This document shows positions 58,549-64,000 of a stretch of DNA of 64,000 nucleotides, piece after piece. The notes under the pieces are model-generated. The model had not been told where the DNA came from. It saw only the letters and a list, made by a program, of their open reading frames with translations, and did no database searches. The translations under genes were made by a program, and so were the position numbers. How positions within the stretch are numbered: position 1 is the first letter of the stretch; every line of letters begins with the position of its first letter. Origin of the DNA: Empedobacter brevis NBRC 14943 = ATCC 43319 (GTDB taxonomy: Bacteria > Bacteroidota > Bacteroidia > Flavobacteriales > Weeksellaceae); NCBI RefSeq assembly GCF_000382425.1, contig NZ_KB908291.1, positions 434,001-498,000 of the forward strand, given 5' to 3'.

Positions 58549-58584
58549 TATAAAATACTTTTTTTGTTTAATTTTTTAAAGGTA

Positions 58585-59340
58585 TTATTTCGATTTGAAT
58601 TGATTAATCGCATTAATCGTAAATTCAGAAAGCACTAATTCACCTGAAATCTTAGCACGTTCAATCAATAATTTATTCCAATTTTCTGTTCCTTCCCACG
58701 AAACACGCTTTAGGTGTCTCATCGCATCCGGATTAGAATTAGCTAATCTTTTAGCTAAAATCTGAATTCCTTCATCCATTTCAGCAGCACTTGCATAAAC
58801 TTCTGCATATAATCCTTTCTCTTTTGCCCATTCAGCTGATTGAAATTCTGTTGCATTAATTGCCATTTGCGTAAAAGCTGAATTTCCTACTTTACGTTCT
58901 ACAGCTGGTCCAACAACAAATGGTCCGATACCTACTGCTAATTCTGATAATTTAACCGAAGCAAACTCTGTTGCAAATGTATAATCGGCAGCCGAAGCAA
59001 TACCTACTCCACCTCCAACAGCTTTCCCCTGAATACGTGCTAAAACAAATTTTGGTGCTTTACGAATTGCATTGATGACATGTGCAAATCCTGAAAAGAA
59101 TTCTAAACCAGTTTCGCGATCTTTGATTGAAATTAATTCATCAAAAGAAGCTCCGGCACAGAAAGTTCTGTCTCCGGCACTTTTCAGAACAATTACTTTT
59201 ACTTCTGTATCGTTTCCTAATTTTTCAATTTCAGCTGCTAAATTTCTTAACTGACTTCCTGGCATCGAATTACTTTGCGGGTGAAAGAATTCAATTGTAC
59301 CAATTCCGTTTTGTATTTCTGATTTTACGTATGCTTCCAT
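58585..59340 (-). CDS. enoyl-CoA hydratase/isomerase of the phenylacetate pathway
   Basis: A 251-residue crotonase-fold protein: TFCAGASFDELI and LARIQGKAVGGGVGIASAADYTFA form the oxyanion hole, with ELAVGIGPFVVGPAVERKVG following. In phenylacetate catabolism PaaF hydrates the ring-opened enoyl-CoA and PaaG isomerises the epoxide to the oxepin; this sequence alone does not decide which (the usual catalytic Glu/Asp positions are not certain to me). It overlaps the paaZ stop by one base, so it is the last gene of the operon. Confidence 0.82.
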   Translation of the reverse strand: MEAYVKSEIQNGIGTIEFFHPQSNSMPGSQLRNLAAEIEKLGNDTEVKVIVLKSAGDRTFCAGASFDELISIKDRETGLEFFSGFAHVINAIRKAPKFVLARIQGKAVGGGVGIASAADYTFATEFASVKLSELAVGIGPFVVGPAVERKVGNSAFTQMAINATEFQSAEWAKEKGLYAEVYASAAEMDEGIQILAKRLANSNPDAMRHLKRVSWEGTENWNKLLIERAKISGELVLSEFTINAINQFKSK

Positions 59341-61394
59341 TAATCTTCTTGATTTATTTTTTTAACCATTGTTAAAATTGTTGCAATTGCCACCGTTTCT
59401 CCTGTTTCATCATAAACGTCTACTAACCAGCGAACAATTCCTTTTGCCACATCATTTTCATCTTTTTTCTCTTGCGAAATTTTCTCTTTACAAGTGAAGC
59501 GAACGCCAATGGTAGAACCTGGGTAAACCGGTTTTACGAAACGACACTCATCTAAACCATAATTTAATAAAACCGGTCCTTTTTTCGCTAAAACGAATAA
59601 ACCAGCCGCTTTCGATAAAATATAATATCCGTGGGCAACATTTTGTTCAAATATAGTACCTTCTAATGATGTTGCATCAACATGAGCATAAAAGTTATCA
59701 CCTGATAACGCTGCAAATGCATTGATATCTGATTGTTGAATCGTATGTTTGGCTGTGATTAATGTATCGCCAACTTCTACTTCTTCAAAATATTTTGCGA
59801 AAGGATGTTTATCTTCTTCGATATAATCTGCACCGTACTGATATTGTTGTGTGACAGCTGTCAATTTGTTCGGTGATCCTTGAATTGCAGTACGTTGCAT
59901 ATAATGTAGAACTCCTCGTTTTCCTCCCATTTCTTCTCCACCTCCTGCACGTCCCGGTCCTCCATGAACTAACAATGGAAGTGGTGAACCGTGTCCGGTA
60001 GATTCTTTGATACATTCAGCATCTAAAATCACAATACGTCCATGTAAAGAACCTGCATTTAAAACAAATTCAGTAGCGATATCATTATCAGCAGTCACAA
60101 TAGAACAAACTAATGACCCTTTCCCCATACGAACCAATTCTATCGCTTCTTCAATTCCGTTGTAAGGAATAATTGTAGAAACCGGTCCGAAAGCTTCAAT
60201 ATTATGAACATCTGTTTTGTTGAATGGATCATTGTTTAAGAATAAGATTGGAGAGATAAAAGATCCTTTGCTTTTGTCTGCTCCTTTCACTTCAAAGTTA
60301 TCTAAATTACCAAAAACAATTTCTTGTGATTTTGCTAATTCTTCTACTTTCTCACGAACTTCTTTCACTTGTGCAGCACCGGCTAAAGCTCCCATGCGAA
60401 CTCCCTCTACATTTGGATCGCCAATAGTAGTAGTCGCCAAACGTTTACCTAAGGCTATTTGAACATCTTCTACTAAATGTGTCGGAACCAATGCGCGGCG
60501 AACTGCTGTACATTTTTGTCCGGCTTTCGTCGTCATCTCCCGTGTAACTTCTTTGATGAAAATATCAAATTCAGGAGAACCCGGTTTTACATCTTCTCCC
60601 AATACACAAGCATTTAGAGAATCTGCTTCCAAGTTAAAAGGAACTCCTTCTGACGTAATTCTTGGATGTGCTTTTAACATTTGTCCTGTTGAAGCTGAAC
60701 CTGTAAACGTAACCACATCTTCTGATTCTACGAAGTCTAAAATTCCATTTGCCGAACCTGTGATTAATTGTAAAGCTCCTTCTGGTAAAATATTTGATTC
60801 AATAATGGCACGAACAACCGTTTCTGTTAAGAAAGAGGTGATTGTTGCAGGTTTAACAATTGCAGGAACCCCTGCTAAAAAGTTAACTGCAATTTTTTCT
60901 AGCATTCCCCAAACCGGGAAATTGAATGCATTGATATGAATGGCAACCCCTCGTTTAGGCGTTAAAATATGAGTTCCCACAAAAGTCCCATTCTTTGATA
61001 ATTTATGTGTTTCTCCTTCTACATAAAAAGGTTGATCCCCAAATTGACGACGTAAAGAAGCATTTGCAAATAAATTTCCAATTCCTCCTTCTATATCAAC
61101 CCAACTGTCTGCACGAGTTGCTCCGGTTGCCCAAGAAACAGTGTAGAATTCTTCTTTTCTTTCCATTAGGTATAATGCTAATTTTTTCAGCATTAAACCT
61201 CTTTCCTGGAAAGTCATTTTACGTAATTTAGGAGCGCCTACCTTACGTGCATAATCCATCATCGCTCCGAAATCTAATCCAGCCGATGACGCCGTAGCAA
61301 TCTCATCTCCTGTAATTGCATTATATAACATTTGCCCTTCAGACGAACCTTTTGTCCATTGTCCTAAAGCATAATTTTCTAATTGATTAGCCAT
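59340..61394 (-). CDS. paaZ: PaaZ, oxepin-CoA hydrolase / aldehyde dehydrogenase
   Basis: From ATG 61394 (MANQLENYALG) 684 residues, the normal PaaZ length; the ATG at 61484 would overlap paaY and add 30 atypical residues. The N-terminal aldehyde dehydrogenase half carries NAFNFPVWGMLEK, FTGSASTGQMLKA, NLEADSLNACVLG (Glu) and TKAGQKCTAVRRALVP (catalytic Cys). The C-terminal MaoC-like (R)-hydratase half has FAALSGDNFYAHVDA and VAHGYYILSKAAGLFV. PaaZ opens oxepin-CoA and oxidises the resulting aldehyde to 3-oxo-5,6-dehydrosuberyl-CoA. Confidence 0.93.
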   Translation of the reverse strand: MANQLENYALGQWTKGSSEGQMLYNAITGDEIATASSAGLDFGAMMDYARKVGAPKLRKMTFQERGLMLKKLALYLMERKEEFYTVSWATGATRADSWVDIEGGIGNLFANASLRRQFGDQPFYVEGETHKLSKNGTFVGTHILTPKRGVAIHINAFNFPVWGMLEKIAVNFLAGVPAIVKPATITSFLTETVVRAIIESNILPEGALQLITGSANGILDFVESEDVVTFTGSASTGQMLKAHPRITSEGVPFNLEADSLNACVLGEDVKPGSPEFDIFIKEVTREMTTKAGQKCTAVRRALVPTHLVEDVQIALGKRLATTTIGDPNVEGVRMGALAGAAQVKEVREKVEELAKSQEIVFGNLDNFEVKGADKSKGSFISPILFLNNDPFNKTDVHNIEAFGPVSTIIPYNGIEEAIELVRMGKGSLVCSIVTADNDIATEFVLNAGSLHGRIVILDAECIKESTGHGSPLPLLVHGGPGRAGGGEEMGGKRGVLHYMQRTAIQGSPNKLTAVTQQYQYGADYIEEDKHPFAKYFEEVEVGDTLITAKHTIQQSDINAFAALSGDNFYAHVDATSLEGTIFEQNVAHGYYILSKAAGLFVLAKKGPVLLNYGLDECRFVKPVYPGSTIGVRFTCKEKISQEKKDENDVAKGIVRWLVDVYDETGETVAIATILTMVKKINQED

Positions 61395-61437
61395 TTTTAT
61401 ATTTTGTTTGATTTGATTAATGATTTGAAGTAAAATC

Positions 61438-62031
61438 TTACTTTGTCTCGTTCCATGTTTTATAATTCGAAGCCATCGAATCATAGTAATAATCAGGAAC
61501 TTCTGTCAATGGTTCACAAGGTTTTAAACTTTCATGACAATCCTTTGGCAACTGCATATATTGTTGCGTTCCTTGATCTTTCCATTCAATCATTTGATCC
61601 GAAACCTGTTTTACAATTTTTGCCGGGTTTCCTACCACTACACTTCTTGTCGGAATATGTGTATCTGCTTTTATAAAAGTTAAAGCACCAATAATACACT
61701 CATCTTCAACAATGACATGATCCATTACCACTGCGTTCATACCTACCATGCAATTTTTTCCAATGGTTGCACCATGAATAATTGCACCGTGACCAATATG
61801 AGCTTTTTCTTTTAACCGAACCGTTGTTCCCGGAAACATATGAATGGTACAATTTTCTTGCACATTGCAATTATCTTCAATAATAATTTGTCCCCAATCT
61901 CCACGTAATGCACAACCAGGACCAATGTAAACATCTTTCCCAATAATTACATTTCCCGTAACCACAGCTTGTGGATGAATAAAAGCTGTTGGGTGAACAA
62001 CCGGTTTATATCCTTTGAATTCGTAAATCAT
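61438..62031 (-). CDS. paaY: PaaY-like gamma-carbonic-anhydrase-fold protein
   Basis: A 197-residue left-handed beta-helix protein of hexapeptide repeats: HPTAFIHPQAVVTGNVIIGKDVYIGPGCALRGDWGQIIIEDNCNVQENCTIHMF, AHIGHGAIIHGATIGKNCMVGMNAVVMDH. Three His residues of the carbonic-anhydrase-like metal site are present (HMF, HIGHGAIIHG). PaaY is known as a thioesterase that detoxifies dead-end CoA products of the pathway. It lies between paaJ and paaZ, as often in this operon. Confidence 0.88.
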   Translation of the reverse strand: MIYEFKGYKPVVHPTAFIHPQAVVTGNVIIGKDVYIGPGCALRGDWGQIIIEDNCNVQENCTIHMFPGTTVRLKEKAHIGHGAIIHGATIGKNCMVGMNAVVMDHVIVEDECIIGALTFIKADTHIPTRSVVVGNPAKIVKQVSDQMIEWKDQGTQQYMQLPKDCHESLKPCEPLTEVPDYYYDSMASNYKTWNETK

Positions 62032-62112
62032 TATTCTAATATAGTTTTTCGTTTAACGAAATTTGAAGTTAGTATTAGTTGAAAAGCTAACTTCGAATTT
62101 CTAATAACTATT

Positions 62113-63318
62113 TTATGCTCTTTCAATCACCACTGCAAAACCTTGCCCCAATCCAATACACATTGTCACTAATGCATAACGTTTACTTGTTGCCTGCAAT
62201 TCATAAGCAGCAGAATTTAAGATACGAGCTCCTGACATTCCAAGCGGATGTCCTAAAGCAATAGCCCCTCCATTTGGGTTGATACGAGAATCATTATCAG
62301 ATAATCCAAACTCACGTGTACATGCCAAAGATTGTGCAGCAAACGCTTCATTTAATTCGATAATGTCAATATCATCAATTGTTAATCCGGCATTTTTTAG
62401 CGCTATTTTAGAAGCATTAACAGGTCCGATTCCCATGATGCGAGGTTCAACACCAGCCACACCTGAACTTACAATACGCGCCATTGGCGTCAAACCAAAA
62501 TCTTTGATTGCTTGTTCAGAAGCTAAAATATTTGCGGCTGCACCATCGTTTAAACCGGAAGCATTACCCGCAGTTACTGTTCCATCTGCTTTAAAAGCAG
62601 GACGTAATTTAGAAAGAATTTCCATTGTTGTATTATTCTTTGGAAATTCATCTGTATTAAAAATAACCGACTCCCCTTTACGTTGAGGAATTAGAACCGG
62701 CATAATTTCTTTTGCTAAACGGCCATTTGCTTGAGCTTCTGCCGTTTTTTGTTGTGACCAAACAGCGAATTTATCTTGATCTTCACGAGAAATATTATCA
62801 CGTTCGGCTAAGTTTTCCGCTGTATTTCCCATTCCATCAACACCCCACATTTCTTTCATTTTAGGATTAATGAAACGCCATCCAAAAGTAGAATCATAAA
62901 TTTGTGCATCTCCTCCAAATGGAGAAGCTGATTTAGAAACCACTAAAGGCGCACGTGTCATCGATTCTACTCCACCAGAAATCATTAGTTGTGCATCACC
63001 AACTTGAATTGCTCTTGAAGCAGAAATTGCTGCCGATAATCCCGAAGCACATAAACGGTTAACCGTTTCTCCCGGAACTGTATAAGGCAAACCTGATAAT
63101 AAAGCCGACATACGAGCAATGTTACGGTTATCTTCTCCTGCTTGGTTTGCATTTCCTAAAATCACATCGTAAAATGCAGCGGGATCAATTGATGGATTTC
63201 TTTTTAATAATTCGGCAATTACCATTGCGCCCATATCATCCGGACGAACAGCAGATAATCCACCTTTTAATTTACCAATTGGAGTTCTAACTCCATCTAT
63301 AATATATGTTTGGTTCAT
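62113..63318 (-). CDS. paaJ: PaaJ-like 3-oxoadipyl-CoA thiolase
   Basis: A 401-residue thiolase with the acyl-accepting Cys in NRLCASGLSAAISASRAI, the His in GGAIALGHPLGMSGARI and the second Cys in LVTMCIGLGQG. PaaJ cleaves 3-oxo-5,6-dehydrosuberyl-CoA and 3-oxoadipyl-CoA with CoA, releasing acetyl-CoA. 64 bases separate it from paaI upstream. A general acetyl-CoA acyltransferase role is the alternative, but context favours PaaJ. Confidence 0.9.
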   Translation of the reverse strand: MNQTYIIDGVRTPIGKLKGGLSAVRPDDMGAMVIAELLKRNPSIDPAAFYDVILGNANQAGEDNRNIARMSALLSGLPYTVPGETVNRLCASGLSAAISASRAIQVGDAQLMISGGVESMTRAPLVVSKSASPFGGDAQIYDSTFGWRFINPKMKEMWGVDGMGNTAENLAERDNISREDQDKFAVWSQQKTAEAQANGRLAKEIMPVLIPQRKGESVIFNTDEFPKNNTTMEILSKLRPAFKADGTVTAGNASGLNDGAAANILASEQAIKDFGLTPMARIVSSGVAGVEPRIMGIGPVNASKIALKNAGLTIDDIDIIELNEAFAAQSLACTREFGLSDNDSRINPNGGAIALGHPLGMSGARILNSAAYELQATSKRYALVTMCIGLGQGFAVVIERA

Positions 63319-63381
63319 TTTTTATCATTTAAAGGTTAGCGGTTAAAGCTAAACAACACGTTAAGCGAAAACCGTAAATCA

Positions 63382-63798
63382 TTAATCTTCTTGAATTAAA
63401 GGTTTACCTGTTCTAAAACAAGTTCCTTTAAATAAAGCAATTAACTCATTATTTTGATTCGTTACTTTAATATCGTAAATACCCGTTCTTTTGGTTGAAG
63501 AAATCTCTCGAGATTCAATTGTAAAAATATCTCCATCTCTCCCAGCTTTCGTAAACGAAATATGAACATCCAAAGCAACCGAAATATTATTGTACATATT
63601 ACATGAAAAAGCGAATGCAGAATCTGCCATTGCAAACGTCACACCACCATGAACAGAACCTACTCCATTCATCATTTCCGAACGAATTCTTGCTTGTAAT
63701 TTTGCATAACCTTCTTTCGCTTCAATTACTTCTAAACCTAACCATTCACTAAATTTATCGTGGTCAAGCATTCTATTCAATAACTTTTGTGGTTCCAT
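63382..63798 (-). CDS. paaI: PaaI-like hotdog thioesterase
   Basis: A 138-residue hotdog-fold acyl-CoA thioesterase: MMNGVGSVHGGVTFAMADSAFAFSCN with the characteristic HGGxxxxxxDxAxxxA motif, then VALDVHISFTKAGRDGDIFTIESREI. PaaI hydrolyses ring-hydroxylated phenylacetyl-CoA and protects the CoA pool. It starts 16 bases after the end of the dehydrogenase gene. Confidence 0.9.
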   Translation of the reverse strand: MEPQKLLNRMLDHDKFSEWLGLEVIEAKEGYAKLQARIRSEMMNGVGSVHGGVTFAMADSAFAFSCNMYNNISVALDVHISFTKAGRDGDIFTIESREISSTKRTGIYDIKVTNQNNELIALFKGTCFRTGKPLIQED

Positions 63799-63813
63799 CT
63801 TCTTTGATAAATG

Positions 63814-64000
63814 TTAGTAAAATGTTTTATTTTCTTTGATCATGTTACGGATAATTGGACTCAAACGGTAACGATCTTCGTGATAATAATGATACAATTC
63901 ATCCAAATCATTCTTCACATTCTCGATTCCATATTCATCTGCCCATTTCAATAATCCTTTAGGATAATTTACACCTTTCGTCATCGCTGTATCCAAATCT
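63814..64000 (-). CDS. C-terminal end of a 3-hydroxyacyl-CoA dehydrogenase (partial)
   Basis: The frame runs off the right edge; visible are about 62 C-terminal residues with TAMTKGVNYPKGLLKWADEYG and then DRYRLSPIIRNMIKE, the typical end of PaaH/PaaC-type 3-hydroxyacyl-CoA dehydrogenases. It would oxidise 3-hydroxyadipyl-CoA. Upstream of paaI in the same operon. Confidence 0.75.
   Translation of the reverse strand, partial: DLDTAMTKGVNYPKGLLKWADEYGIENVKNDLDELYHYYHEDRYRLSPIIRNMIKENKTFY

Overview
The window looks like a chromosomal segment of a Flavobacteriaceae-type bacterium (Bacteroidota). This rests on the AT-rich sequence, the many short secreted proteins and lipoproteins with Bacteroidota-style signal peptides, a TonB-receptor-like outer-membrane protein, and the layout of the phenylacetate genes at the right end. 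I recognise no rRNA, tRNA, CRISPR array, transposase or site-specific recombinase gene.

Region 1 (about 1-32,050) is the unusual part. Plus-strand genes of one or two ORFs are separated by imperfect palindromic elements with the layout of integron attC sites: a left core box ending in TAAC just after each stop codon, complementary arms, a loop of variable length, and a right core box beginning GTTA just before the next gene. No integrase gene is in view, so this reads as a cassette array without an integrase (CALIN-like). Many cassette proteins belong to families linked to anti-phage defence: GmrSD-like DUF262/DUF1524, PIN, T5orf172 (GIY-YIG), a CAP12-type TIR protein, DUF4062, a HEPN-like protein and a PDDEXK_4 nuclease. 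Others are a PhyH oxygenase, a Crp/Fnr regulator with an SRPBCC protein, an alpha/beta hydrolase, and unknown proteins. The array is interrupted three times right after a left half-site, each time starting with the same perfect palindromic terminator. The interruptions hold a lone reverse lipoprotein gene (2.0-2.45 kb), a reverse-strand cluster of secreted cysteine proteases and small lipoproteins (3.9-9.4 kb), and a more GC-rich chromosomal-looking block (13.1-17.05 kb: sigma factor, ClpP paralogue, two HxlR regulators, esterase, nitroreductase).

Region 2 (32.1-46.7 kb) holds small outer-membrane proteins and lipoproteins, a TetR regulator, an alpha-oxoamine synthase, and a compact RiPP operon on the minus strand: receptor-like outer-membrane protein, GG-leader precursor with a CACSC core, radical SAM/SPASM maturase, and C39-peptidase ABC exporter. 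A lipoprotein at 42.7 kb is a paralogue of the one inserted at 2.0 kb.

Region 3 (47.3-53.7 kb) is a second GC-richer block. Like the 13-17 kb block it is bounded by inverted copies of one dispersed palindromic repeat. It holds an ECF sigma/anti-sigma pair leading an RclC-like DUF417 protein and a lipoprotein MsrA-MsrB fusion, then an MFS exporter divergent from an HxlR regulator, and an M1-like peptidase.

Region 4 (53.8-58.3 kb) holds single genes: GNAT acetyltransferase, possible TraB-like lipoprotein, membrane protein, OmpA lipoprotein and a DUF1826-like protein. Region 5 (58.5-64.0 kb) is a minus-strand phenylacetate catabolism operon: partial 3-hydroxyacyl-CoA dehydrogenase, paaI, paaJ, paaY, paaZ and an enoyl-CoA hydratase, closed by a terminator at 58.5 kb.
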